Source: Chloroflexota bacterium
Lineage (GTDB): Bacteria > Chloroflexota > Limnocylindria > Limnocylindrales > CSP1-4
Assembly (NCBI GenBank): GCA_017881985.1
Contig: JADGQH010000021.1
Span: 1-20,924 of the forward strand
Direction of reading: 5' to 3'
DNA: 20,924 bases
Each line of letters opens with the position of its first letter. Within the stretch, counting starts at the first letter, position 1. Of this stretch, positions 1 to 7,027 are shown in pieces. The notes beneath the pieces are model-generated. The model saw only the letters and a program-made list of their open reading frames with translations, was not told the DNA's origin and did not search any database. Position numbers and translations under genes: made by a program.

Positions 1-259
1 CCATGTCCACCACGAGCGCCTTGAGCGCCGGCTGCAGCGCCACGTGGACGTCCGACGTCCGCCAGCCGGTCGCGGCATCGGCATCCTCGAATCGAAAGAC
101 AAGCTGGTAGCGGGTTGGGCTGTCGGCCTCACGCAGGAGGCCGATCTTCACGAAGCCGGGCGACATCGCCATCGCCGGTCCGTACTCGGAGGCGATGAAC
201 TGCTCGAACGCGGCGGTCGCGTCCGGGTGGACGCCGAAGGTGATGTGTCGTTCGATCAT
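1..259 (-). CDS. Dimeric alpha/beta-barrel (ABM/EthD-like) protein, 3' end beyond window
   Basis: Reading the minus strand from ATG at 259 gives an open frame of 86 codons to the window edge. It starts MIERHITFGVHPDATAAFEQ and continues with FIASEYGPAMAMSPGFVKIG. An opening beta strand, then a helix (AAFEQFIASEY), a 'SPGFVKIGLLRE' strand and a 'RYQLVFRFED' strand is the ferredoxin-like pattern of small antibiotic-biosynthesis-monooxygenase or stress-responsive barrel proteins, usually about 100 residues. A GGAGG motif lies about six bases upstream of the ATG and fixes the start. The gene is divergent from the GntR/hydroxylase operon across a 128-bp regulatory region, so the same regulator may control it. 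The enzymatic role is unknown: such folds include monooxygenases, isomerases and non-catalytic proteins. The last residues are outside the window. Confidence 0.7.
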   Translation of the reverse strand, partial: MIERHITFGVHPDATAAFEQFIASEYGPAMAMSPGFVKIGLLREADSPTRYQLVFRFEDADAATGWRTSDVHVALQPALKALVVDM

Positions 260-311
260 TGCTGGCCTCCACACGAGCGCGCGACGACTGGCGGGCAATC
301 CCTACCCACAT

Positions 312-322
312 TGGTCTTACCA
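312..322. promoter_or_regulatory. Candidate GntR/FadR-type operator
   Basis: TGGTCTTACCA is an inverted repeat matching the TGGT-N3-ACCA pattern typical of FadR/FCD-subfamily GntR operators. A second pairing, TGGTC (312-316) with GACCA (326-330), overlaps it. The site lies in the divergent region next to a gene for exactly this regulator class. It sits just upstream of the plus-strand -35 candidate and at about the transcription start expected for the minus-strand promoter candidate. Binding is inferred, not shown. Confidence 0.6.
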
Positions 323-323
323 G

Positions 324-352
324 TTGACCACTATACCAGCAGACTCTACGAT
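324..352 (+). promoter_or_regulatory. Candidate sigma70-type promoter for the GntR/hydroxylase operon
   Basis: TTGACC (324-329) is followed after exactly 17 bases by TACGAT (347-352). These are good -35 and fair -10 matches in otherwise very GC-rich DNA. Transcription would begin near 359, about 29 bases before the GTG start of the regulator gene at 388. The start site is inferred from spacing only. Confidence 0.5.
330..338 (-). promoter_or_regulatory. Candidate extended -10 promoter for the ABM-like gene
   Basis: On the minus strand this reads TGGTATAGT, a TGn-TATAGT extended -10 element with no convincing -35 upstream. The predicted start near 323 falls inside the candidate operator at 312-322, so regulator binding could block it. 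The two promoter candidates overlap, so a single bound protein could affect both directions. Confidence 0.4.
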
Positions 353-387
353 GGCGAGACACGATTGTTCAAGGAGCACCAGCCCCG

Positions 388-1206
388 GTGGAACGAGATC
401 CTCGCCGCACCGCTCCTGATGGTATCGATGGGGGAGCGACCTCGGAGAGTCGCTTCACGGTCGTCCCGCGGAGCACGCTCCCCGAGGAGGTTGCCAATCG
501 CCTGCTCACGCTCATCAGGGAACGGGAGCTGCGACCGGGGACGAAGCTGCCCGCCGAGCGCAGCCTTGCCGGCATGATGGACGTCAGCCGGCCCGTCGTT
601 CGGGAGGCCCTTCGGGCGCTCTCGCTCATGCGGGTTGTCGACATCCGCCAGGGCGATGGCACCTACGTCACGTCCCTGGAGCCGAGGCAGCTGATCGCCC
701 ACCTCGACTTCGTATTCGCGAAGGACAGCGTCGCCCTCGTCCAGCTGCTCGAGGCCCGGCGTGTTGTCGAGGTGGGCAATGCCCGCCTCGCGGCGTTCCG
801 GATCACCGAGAGCGAGATCGCCGCGCTCGGCGACCTGGTGGCCTCGCTGGCGGGCTGCATCGACGACCCGGACCGGTTCAGCGAGCTGGACATCGCCCTG
901 CACGAAGCGGTCTGTGCGGCAGCGAACAACTTCCTGCTCGCCCAGTTCATGAACATCGTGAGCACGCTCGGCAAGGTCAGCCGGGAACGAACCGGTGGTC
1001 TCCGGACGGTTCGAGAGGCCGCGTTGCGCGATCACCGGCGGATCCTCGACGCGCTGCGCGCCCACGACCCGGACGCCGCGCAGCGAGCCATGCTGGAGCA
1101 CCTCGACCACGTGGAGCAGGGGCTGCGGCCTGCCGCAGGCCCGGACGACGCCGAGCTCACCGCGGAAGGCGCCCAACCGGCCGCGTCTCGAGGCCAGGCA
1201 CGATGA
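388..1206 (+). CDS. GntR-family transcriptional regulator, FadR/FCD subfamily
   Basis: This is a 272-residue DNA-binding regulator. The N-terminal winged helix-turn-helix covers roughly residues 25-95, with the typical 'RPGTKLPAERSLAGMMDVSR' and 'VREALRAL' segments followed by the 'QGDGTYV' wing. The C-terminal all-helical FCD ligand domain has the expected metal/ligand positions: D-x3-H in 'ELDIALHEAV', 'ANN', and later histidines in 'DHRRILDAL' and 'MLEHLDHV'. Such proteins usually bind a small carboxylate or a pathway metabolite and repress their own operon. The start is GTG at 388, with AAGGAG at 371-376; the 11-base spacing is somewhat long. The stop overlaps the next ATG (ATGA), so the regulator is cotranscribed and translationally coupled with the molybdenum hydroxylase genes. 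Its effector is probably the hydroxylase substrate or a downstream product (inference). Confidence 0.9.
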   Translation: MERDPRRTAPDGIDGGATSESRFTVVPRSTLPEEVANRLLTLIRERELRPGTKLPAERSLAGMMDVSRPVVREALRALSLMRVVDIRQGDGTYVTSLEPRQLIAHLDFVFAKDSVALVQLLEARRVVEVGNARLAAFRITESEIAALGDLVASLAGCIDDPDRFSELDIALHEAVCAAANNFLLAQFMNIVSTLGKVSRERTGGLRTVREAALRDHRRILDALRAHDPDAAQRAMLEHLDHVEQGLRPAAGPDDAELTAEGAQPAASRGQAR

Positions 1207-1697
1207 ACGTCCGCGGCAGCCACACGATGGAGGCGCCGCGCGCCGTCGTGTTCGCCGCCATCTGCGACCCGGATGCGCTCCTCGGGATCATTCCCGGCTG
1301 CCGCGAGATCGAGCAGGTCGGCGACGCCGAGTACCGTGGACAGATCTCCCTGCGGCTCCCGGGCGTCGTCGGCACCTACCGGACCGTGGTCCGCCTGGTC
1401 GATTCCGACCCACCGTCGTACGGCCGGCTCGAGGGCGAGCTCGAGGGGACGCTCGGCACGGTCACGGGACACGCCACGTTCCGGCTCGCCGAGTCCGGCG
1501 GCAGGACCACGATTGACTACGAGGGCCAGGGCGTGGTCGGCGGGCCGCTGGCGCGGCTCGATGCCCGCTTCGCGGAGGGCCTGGCCGGGTCGCTGATCAA
1601 GCAGGGACTGCGCAACCTGGGCTCGCGACTGAAGGCCGATCCAGCGGCCGGCACCCCGAGCGACCGCCGGCAGCCCACCAGGGAGATTCCCGCGTGA
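1203..1697 (+). CDS. CoxG-like SRPBCC protein (carbon monoxide dehydrogenase subunit G family)
   Basis: The 164-residue protein begins MNVRGSHTMEAPRAVVFAAI and has the CoxG/SRPBCC hallmarks: 'CDPDALLGIIPGCREIEQVG' near the N-terminus, then alternating strands, then a terminal helix with 'GSLIKQGLRNLG'. CoxG proteins accompany molybdenum hydroxylases. In carboxydotrophs CoxG is reported to help membrane attachment of the enzyme; in other operons its role is not settled. The last 25 residues or so are polar and proline-rich and look disordered. The start ATG at 1203 overlaps the regulator stop by four bases, and the stop overlaps the GTG of the FAD subunit, so it sits inside a coupled operon. 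Its presence supports a Cox-like hydroxylase but does not make the enzyme a CO dehydrogenase. Confidence 0.85.
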   Translation: MNVRGSHTMEAPRAVVFAAICDPDALLGIIPGCREIEQVGDAEYRGQISLRLPGVVGTYRTVVRLVDSDPPSYGRLEGELEGTLGTVTGHATFRLAESGGRTTIDYEGQGVVGGPLARLDARFAEGLAGSLIKQGLRNLGSRLKADPAAGTPSDRRQPTREIPA

Positions 1698-2545
1698 CCG
1701 TCAGGACCTACCTCTTGCCTCGATCGCGGCCGGAGGCGCTCGGCCTCCTGGATGAGCACGGCCCGGAGCTTCTCGTGATGGCGGGCGGAACCGTCGCCAT
1801 GCCGCTCATCAACGAGGGGATCTCGCTGCCGGAGGCGGTGATGGGCTTGCGCCTGGCCGGGCTCGGCGGGCTCGAGCGCGCCGGCGACGAGCTGCGCATC
1901 GGGGCGACGGCGACCTTGACGCAGCTGCTGGACCAGGACGCCGTCCCGATGCTCCGGGAGGCGGCCCGGAACACGGCCAGCTGGTCGATCCGCAACATGG
2001 GCACGGTCGGCGGCAACCTGTTCACGCCGCCTCCGGGTGGGGACGTCGCGGTCGCCCTGCTGGCCCTCGACGCACGCGTGACCCTTGCCAGCACCAGGGG
2101 CGAGCGCGTGCTCCCGCTGGCCGACTTCCTGACGGGGTTTATGAGCACCGAGCTGGCGGCCGACGAGCTGCTCGTCGAGATCTCCGTCCCGATTCCGGGC
2201 GAGCCCACGGCCTACCTGAAGCTTGGCCGGAAGCACGCCAGCACGCCGTCCGTGGTGACCGTCGCGGCCCGCCTCGAGTGGCGCGGGGGACGAGTCACCG
2301 ACGCGCGCATCGCCCTCGGCGCCGTCGGACCGCATCCCATCCGTGCGCGGGAGGCCGAACAGCTCCTGGTCGGGACCCGCCTGGATGCGGACGCGATCGC
2401 TGCCGCGGCCGTCGCCGCTGCCCAGGGGTGCGAACCGTTCACCGACGGGATCGCCACCGACTGGTACCGGCGCAGGATGGCCGGCCTCTTCGTCGGAAGG
2501 GCGCTGGAGCAGCTGACGCCGGGCGCCGCGGGAGAGGGTCGCTGA
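1694..2545 (+). CDS. Molybdenum hydroxylase FAD-binding (medium) subunit
   Basis: The 283-residue medium subunit of a xanthine-oxidase-family enzyme passes electrons from the iron-sulfur clusters to FAD and then an external acceptor. The N-terminal FAD-binding segment shows 'VMAGGTVAMPLINEG' (about residues 28-42) and the second FAD motif 'MGTVGGNLFTPPPGGD' (about 101-116). The C-terminal CODH flavoprotein domain ends with 'YRRRMAGLFVGRALEQL'. The usual AGGTD has V in place of D. The GTG start at 1694 overlaps the CoxG stop (GTGA), with AGGGAG about nine bases upstream. The length is normal for the family. The 2Fe-2S subunit follows after a single base, which is the usual M-S order of such operons. 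Confidence 0.92.
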   Translation: MTVRTYLLPRSRPEALGLLDEHGPELLVMAGGTVAMPLINEGISLPEAVMGLRLAGLGGLERAGDELRIGATATLTQLLDQDAVPMLREAARNTASWSIRNMGTVGGNLFTPPPGGDVAVALLALDARVTLASTRGERVLPLADFLTGFMSTELAADELLVEISVPIPGEPTAYLKLGRKHASTPSVVTVAARLEWRGGRVTDARIALGAVGPHPIRAREAEQLLVGTRLDADAIAAAAVAAAQGCEPFTDGIATDWYRRRMAGLFVGRALEQLTPGAAGEGR

Positions 2546-2546
2546 C

Positions 2547-3062
2547 ATGGCATCGAGAATCGTCACCTTCGACCTGGGCGGCCGCGAGGTCGAGGTCATG
2601 GTCAGGCCCATGACGACGCTCCAGTCCGTGCTGCGCAACCAGCTCGGGTTCACGGCCACCAAGGACGGCTGCCGGCAAGGCGGCTGCGGCAGCTGCACCG
2701 TCCTCGTCAACGGTCAGCCGATGCTGTCGTGCCTCCTGCCGGTCGAGGATGTCGCCGGCCAGCGCGTCACCACCCTCGAGAGCATCACGCCCGCCGAGGG
2801 GCTCCACCCGATCCAGCAGGCGTTCCTCGATGCCCACGCCTCCCAGTGCGGCTACTGCACGCCCGGCATGGTGATGGTCTCCAAGGCCCTCCTCGACCAC
2901 GATCCGGCCCCGACCGATGACGCCATCCGGCATGCGCTGACGGGCAACATCTGTCGATGCACGGGGTATCGACCGATCGTCACGGCCGTGCACAGCGCGG
3001 CCGAGGCCGTCCACGACGCGGCCGACGCGATGCGCGGCAGCGCGGGGGAGCGGGCACGATGA
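2547..3062 (+). CDS. Molybdenum hydroxylase [2Fe-2S] (small) subunit
   Basis: The 171-residue iron-sulfur subunit carries two clusters. The plant-ferredoxin-type N-terminal cluster is bound by C42, C47, C50 and C62 ('DGCRQGGCGSCTV' then 'MLSC'). The C-terminal helical domain holds the second cluster through C101, C104 ('QCGYCTPGM'), C136 and C138 ('NICRCTGY'). The Gln before C101, which contacts the molybdopterin cofactor in the family, is present. All eight cluster cysteines are intact, so the protein should be functional. GGAGAGG precedes the ATG by about nine bases, and the stop overlaps the ATG of the next gene. The roughly 25-residue tail after the last cluster is alanine-rich and not conserved. 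Confidence 0.95.
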   Translation: MASRIVTFDLGGREVEVMVRPMTTLQSVLRNQLGFTATKDGCRQGGCGSCTVLVNGQPMLSCLLPVEDVAGQRVTTLESITPAEGLHPIQQAFLDAHASQCGYCTPGMVMVSKALLDHDPAPTDDAIRHALTGNICRCTGYRPIVTAVHSAAEAVHDAADAMRGSAGERAR

Positions 3063-4411
3063 GCGCGGATCTCAACGTCGTCGGCCAGTCGGTCGAGCGG
3101 AGCGACGGGATCGGCCACGTCACCGGCCGCACACGATTCTTCGGGGACCGCTCCTTCCCGGGCATGCTCCACCTCAAGATGGTTCGGAGTCCGCTCGATC
3201 ACGCCCGGATCATCGGGATCGACCTGACCGACGCGGAGCGCGTGTCCGGCTTCGTCCGCGCCCTGACCGCCAGCGACGTCCCGCACAACCTGTACACGAT
3301 CCTCGGCCTCATCGGCGTCGAGCCCGAGGAGGAGTTCGTGCTGGCGGAGGACCGCGTCCGCTTCAAGGGCGAGGCGATCGTGGCGATCATCGCCGAGAGC
3401 GAGGCGGCGGCCCTCGAGGCCGTCTCGAAGGTCCACCTCGATCTCGAAGAGCTGCCCGCGGTCTTCGACGTCGAGGAGGCGCTCCGGCCGGGCGCCCCGA
3501 TCGTGACAAGCTGGGGCAACAACACCTTCATGTACGAGGGCCATCCCTGCCGCCGCGTGCGCCTGGGCGACGTCGAGGCGGCGTTCGAGCGGGCCGACCA
3601 CATCGTGGAGGGCGTCTACAACACCAGCCCGATCGAGCAGGCCCCGGTGGAGACGACCGGCTGCATCGCGGTCCCGGAGGCCAACGGCCGGTACACGGTC
3701 TACACGAACACGCAGGCGCTCTACTTCAGCCTGGACAACACCGCGATCATTCTGCAGGTTCCGGGCAACCGTCTCCACTTCGTGGGAGGCACGGTCGGTG
3801 GTGGCTTCGGCGGCAAGGTCGACGTGATCGTCGAGCCGATCGCGACGCTCGCGGCGATGAAGACGAACCGGCCGGTGCGCTTCGCCTACAGCCGCTCCGA
3901 GGAGATGCAGGTGTCGTCGACGCGAAGCGCGTGGCGCATCTACATCAAGGATGGGATCTCACGTGACGGCCACATCATCGCCCGCAAGGTCACGAGCTAC
4001 GCCGACTCCGGTGCCTACAGCCGCCAGACTCCCTATGCGCTCACCAAGCACGCGGCGAACGCCGCGGGACCGTACGCGATCCCGAACGTCTCGATCGACG
4101 CCTACTGCGTCTACACGAACCGCCAGCCGACCAGCGCGATGCGGGGCTTCGGGGTGACGATGGCGTCCTTCGCCCTCGAGGTCCAGATGGACAAGATCGC
4201 CGAGCGGGTCGGCGTCGATCCGTGGACGATCCGCTTCATCAACGCCTACCGCAACGGGGACATGAAGCCGCACCGGAAGCTCGCCGAGGACGCCACGCTG
4301 ATCGAGACGATGCAGGCCGCCGCGGCGCTCGTCGGGCACGTGCTGCCCGACGACCTCAGGGCCATGACGTCGGCGCCACGAGACGCCGGCCCGGACGGAG
4401 GGCGCGACTGA
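3059..4411 (+). CDS. Molybdopterin-binding subunit, N-terminal half (NdhL-like)
   Basis: This 450-residue protein matches the first half of the xanthine-oxidase-family large subunit, normally one chain of about 750-800 residues. It has the aldehyde-oxidase a/b-hammerhead domain (about residues 10-130) and the first molybdopterin-binding region, with 'GGTVGGGFGGKVDVIVEP' (about 243-260) and 'TSAMRGFGVTMASFALE' (about 359-375). The second loop resembles the AMRGFG loop of xanthine and nicotinate dehydrogenases, not the AYXCSFR loop of form I CO dehydrogenase. The frame stops shortly after 'LIETMQAAAALVG', with a poorly conserved tail. ATG at 3059 overlaps the preceding stop, with GGGGGAG about eight bases upstream; a longer reading upstream lies inside the iron-sulfur gene. 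The rest of the catalytic subunit is the next gene. Confidence 0.9.
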   Translation: MSADLNVVGQSVERSDGIGHVTGRTRFFGDRSFPGMLHLKMVRSPLDHARIIGIDLTDAERVSGFVRALTASDVPHNLYTILGLIGVEPEEEFVLAEDRVRFKGEAIVAIIAESEAAALEAVSKVHLDLEELPAVFDVEEALRPGAPIVTSWGNNTFMYEGHPCRRVRLGDVEAAFERADHIVEGVYNTSPIEQAPVETTGCIAVPEANGRYTVYTNTQALYFSLDNTAIILQVPGNRLHFVGGTVGGGFGGKVDVIVEPIATLAAMKTNRPVRFAYSRSEEMQVSSTRSAWRIYIKDGISRDGHIIARKVTSYADSGAYSRQTPYALTKHAANAAGPYAIPNVSIDAYCVYTNRQPTSAMRGFGVTMASFALEVQMDKIAERVGVDPWTIRFINAYRNGDMKPHRKLAEDATLIETMQAAAALVGHVLPDDLRAMTSAPRDAGPDGGRD

Positions 4412-5421
4412 TGGCCAGGCTGCGCGGGACGGGCATGGCGGCCGTCAACTACCCGACCGGCATGAACCTCGGCGGCGACCCGTCGCAGGCGCTCATCCAT
4501 GCCACGACCAGCGGGTCCTTCGTCGTGTCGCTCTCGGCGACCGACCTCGGCCAGGGCCTCAAGACCGTCATCGGCCAGATCGCGGCCGAGACCCTCGGGG
4601 TCGAGTTCGGGGAGATCGTCGTCGACACGGCGGACACCGATACGGGTCCGCACGACATGGGGACGTTCGCGAGCCGGGCCACCCACCGGGTCGGCAACGC
4701 GGTGATCGCGGCGGCGACCGAGGCACGGCAGGCCCTTCTCGACGTCGCCTCGGAGGAGCTCGAGGCGGCAGTGGAGGACCTCGAGATCGACGGGCACGGG
4801 AACCTGATGGTCAAGGGCGTCCCCTCCCGCTCGGTCAGGGTGGCGGACATCGCCGCGCTGGCCCAGTTCAAGTACGGCCGCACGATCGCGGGACGCGGGA
4901 GCTACATGAAGCCGAAGAGCATCGTGGATCCCGAGACCGGGGCCATGGATCCCGATTCGACCGAGGCGCACGCCTGCACGGTGGCCGAGGTCGAGGTCGA
5001 CACGGAGACGGGCGAGGTCACGGTCCTCAGCATCCGGAGCGCCTACGAGGTCGGGCGCCAGGTCAACCCCGCGCTCGTCGCCGGCCAGATCGAGGGCGGC
5101 GCATGGATGGGCATGTCCCACGCCCTGTACGAGACGACCGCGCCCTACTACCCGGCGGTCGACCATAGCCCCAGGGACTTCAGCGAGTACCTGATGCCCG
5201 GCACCCTCGAGATGCCGATCGTCGAATCCGTGATCCTGGAGATGCCGTCGTCGAACGGTCCCTACGGAGTCAAGGGTCTCGGCGAGATGACGGCGAACTC
5301 GCCGATCCCGGCGATCGTCAACGCCATCTACCACGCCACGGGCGTCCGGATCGACGAGCTGCCGGTCACGCCCGAGAAGATCCTCCGCGGCCTCGACGCC
5401 ATGGCGCACGCATCGTCCTGA
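4411..5421 (+). CDS. Molybdopterin-binding subunit, C-terminal half (NdhM-like)
   Basis: This 336-residue protein is the second half of the hydroxylase large subunit. It starts 'MARLRGTGMAAVNYPTG' and carries the cofactor motif 'ATDLGQGLKTVIGQIAAE', then 'GQIEGGAWMGMSHALYE', and near the C-terminus 'VKGLGEMTANSP'. The Glu in that last segment is the expected catalytic base (equivalent to E1261 of bovine xanthine oxidase, from family knowledge). The ATG at 4411 overlaps the preceding stop as TGATG, and GGAGGG at 4397-4402 sits eight bases upstream, so this is a properly initiated gene. It is in a different frame from the first half. Both chains are probably needed to hold one molybdenum cofactor. 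Confidence 0.9.
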   Translation: MARLRGTGMAAVNYPTGMNLGGDPSQALIHATTSGSFVVSLSATDLGQGLKTVIGQIAAETLGVEFGEIVVDTADTDTGPHDMGTFASRATHRVGNAVIAAATEARQALLDVASEELEAAVEDLEIDGHGNLMVKGVPSRSVRVADIAALAQFKYGRTIAGRGSYMKPKSIVDPETGAMDPDSTEAHACTVAEVEVDTETGEVTVLSIRSAYEVGRQVNPALVAGQIEGGAWMGMSHALYETTAPYYPAVDHSPRDFSEYLMPGTLEMPIVESVILEMPSSNGPYGVKGLGEMTANSPIPAIVNAIYHATGVRIDELPVTPEKILRGLDAMAHASS

Positions 5422-5487
5422 GTCGCGGCACGCGACCCGGGCCGCGCCCTCCGCACGCAACCATCAATCCGGAGCAGGGAGGTCCCG

Positions 5488-5877
5488 ATGGGACAGATCA
5501 CGACCTGGGACGAGTTCCCGACCGTCGAGTACATCCCCGGTGTGTTCCGCCAGGCGGTTTCGGGCGAGAAGACGATGCTGACGCGCATCGTCTACCGGGG
5601 CGGCGTCGTGATCCCGGACCACAGCCACGAGGCCGAGCAGATCATGCTCGTCGTGCAGGGCCGGCTGTGGGCACGGGTCGGCGACGAGGAGTCCGAGGTC
5701 GGGCCCGGCTCGCTGCTGATCATCCCCTCGAACTACGTCCACGCCTTTCGTCAGCTGACCGACGAGGACGTCGTCTTCTACGAGTGCTTCGCGCCCATCC
5801 GGCTCGAGTACCTGGTCGGGTTCAAGGGCCCCGATCCGTCGCTCGCCATGATGAAGAAGGCGCTCGCCACGGAGTAG
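5488..5877 (+). CDS. Single-domain cupin protein
   Basis: The 129-residue cupin has both family motifs. Motif 1 is 'PDHSHEAEQIMLVVQGRL' with metal ligands H45, H47 and E50; motif 2 is 'GPGSLLIIPSNYVHAF' with H85. All four expected metal ligands are present, so it could be a small metal-dependent dioxygenase, isomerase or hydrolase, or a ligand-binding protein; the fold does not decide. AGGGAGG lies five bases before the ATG. It follows the hydroxylase by 66 bases, which contain a small hairpin (GTCGCG 5422-5427 / CGCGAC 5431-5436) without a T-tract, so it is probably the last gene of that operon. Small cupins often accompany ring hydroxylation pathways, which fits this context. Confidence 0.88.
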   Translation: MGQITTWDEFPTVEYIPGVFRQAVSGEKTMLTRIVYRGGVVIPDHSHEAEQIMLVVQGRLWARVGDEESEVGPGSLLIIPSNYVHAFRQLTDEDVVFYECFAPIRLEYLVGFKGPDPSLAMMKKALATE

Positions 5878-5880
5878 GGC

Positions 5881-5935
5881 GCGGATCGGCCCGCCCCATT
5901 GACCTGGGGCCGCCGACGATGCCGAGCCGATCCGC
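5881..5935 (+). terminator. Candidate hairpin terminator after the hydroxylase operon
   Basis: Three bases after the cupin stop, GCGGATCGGC (5881-5890) pairs perfectly with GCCGATCCGC (5926-5935), enclosing CCCCA/TGGGG (5894-5898/5905-5909). An alternative pairing, CGGCCC (5887-5892) with GGGCCG (5907-5912), competes with the outer stem. No T-tract follows, so intrinsic termination is uncertain. The rest of the gap to 6166 holds one more imperfect hairpin (6034-6060, one mismatch) and no convincing promoter. Confidence 0.4.
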
Positions 5936-6166
5936 CGATGGCGGACACATCGCGCCCGCGACGGGCCCGGGAGACCGCGGGTACCTCTGCGCGCGGATGA
6001 GAGGCCGGGTGTCCGATTCTTATCCGCGCCTTCCTCGAGATCCTTCGGCGGGATCGCGAGACTGCAGACGACGCGGCACCGCGGTCGGGCGGGGCCACGC
6101 ACCGCGTCATCCGGCTCGAACAGGATCGCTTGTGAGCCAGGATCGGCACACGGAGGATCGGACGGC

Positions 6167-7027
6167 ATGCACGCGAAGTCCACGCTCCTGATCGCGGCGC
6201 TGCTCACGGCCGCGCTTGGGGTTGCTCCGGCGGGCGATCCTGGCGTGCCCTCGTCGGCGTCCCCGGCGGCCGGCCCGGCCGTCCACACCGACGCGTTCCC
6301 GACGGCTGACTGGACCGCTCCCGTGTCGGCACCGACTGCGGCCGATCCGCCGCTCCGCGCGGCGATGCCCGCCGCCGTCCGGGGTGCGGGCGGGCTCGGC
6401 TGGTATTCGTCGAACTGGGCGGGCTACGCCCTTGCCGGCGGGCCCTACCGAAGCGTGAGCGGCCAGTGGACGGTCCCGAGCGTGACCCCGACCGGCCGCC
6501 CCTCGTACTCCGCGCAGTGGGTGGGCGTGGACGGCGTCAGCAGCGCCTCGCTGATCCAGGCCGGGACGCAGGCGAACTTCGTCAACGGGACGGCTCGCTA
6601 CTCGGCCTGGTGGGAGATCCTGCCCGCACCGGCAGTGGCCATCCGCACGCTGACGGTCCGAGCGGGCGACCTGATCAGCGTGTCGATCGCGCGCGTCTCT
6701 GCGGGTCGCTGGCGGATCGCGCTGACGGACCGTCGGAGCGGGAGCTTCTCGACGATCCGCGACTATGCCGGGCCGGGAACGTCGGCGGAGTGGATCGTTG
6801 AGGCGCCGTTCATCGGGTGGCGGATCCCGCAGCTCGCGGCGCACGTGCCGGTCGTGTTCGACAATGCGATGGTGAACGGCGGGATGGCGCACCTCACGAT
6901 CGGGGACGCCGGTGCGATGATCCGGCGGGGCATCCTCGTCGAGACGCCCTCCGCTCCGGACGCGGACGGCAACGGGTTCGCAGTGGCCGAGCAGGCGATC
7001 CCGCCCGATCGGCCAATCCAGACATGA
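6167..7027 (+). CDS. Secreted G1-family glutamic endopeptidase (eqolisin/peptidase A4 family)
   Basis: The 286-residue exported acid peptidase has a Lys-positive N-terminus and hydrophobic signal peptide (residues 1-22, about to 'VAPAG'), a roughly 50-residue Ala/Pro-rich linker or propeptide, then the beta-sandwich core starting 'GWYSSNWAGYAL'. Family landmarks are present: 'QWVGVDG' (W118, D122), 'SLIQAGT' with Q131 as the expected catalytic Gln, 'YSAWWEILP' (E150), and 'SAEWIVEAP' (206-214), which carries the expected catalytic Glu. The fungal disulfide cysteines are absent, as in other bacterial members. GGAGG at 6152-6156 precedes the ATG by ten bases. The stop overlaps the start of the next exported peptidase, suggesting both are made together. 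It would act outside the cell on proteins, most likely at low pH. Confidence 0.85.
   Translation: MHAKSTLLIAALLTAALGVAPAGDPGVPSSASPAAGPAVHTDAFPTADWTAPVSAPTAADPPLRAAMPAAVRGAGGLGWYSSNWAGYALAGGPYRSVSGQWTVPSVTPTGRPSYSAQWVGVDGVSSASLIQAGTQANFVNGTARYSAWWEILPAPAVAIRTLTVRAGDLISVSIARVSAGRWRIALTDRRSGSFSTIRDYAGPGTSAEWIVEAPFIGWRIPQLAAHVPVVFDNAMVNGGMAHLTIGDAGAMIRRGILVETPSAPDADGNGFAVAEQAIPPDRPIQT

Noticed and set aside
4330..4411. Frameshift or sequencing error breaking a single large-subunit gene
   Set aside because: Not excluded, but the second part has its own ATG with GGAGGG eight bases upstream in a TGATG overlap, and a known four-subunit relative has the same break.
1694..5421. Aerobic carbon monoxide dehydrogenase (CoxMSL with CoxG)
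   Set aside because: Gene order and CoxG fit, but the large subunit has an AMRGFG-type loop and lacks the AYXCSFR active-site loop of form I CO dehydrogenase. The large subunit is also split.
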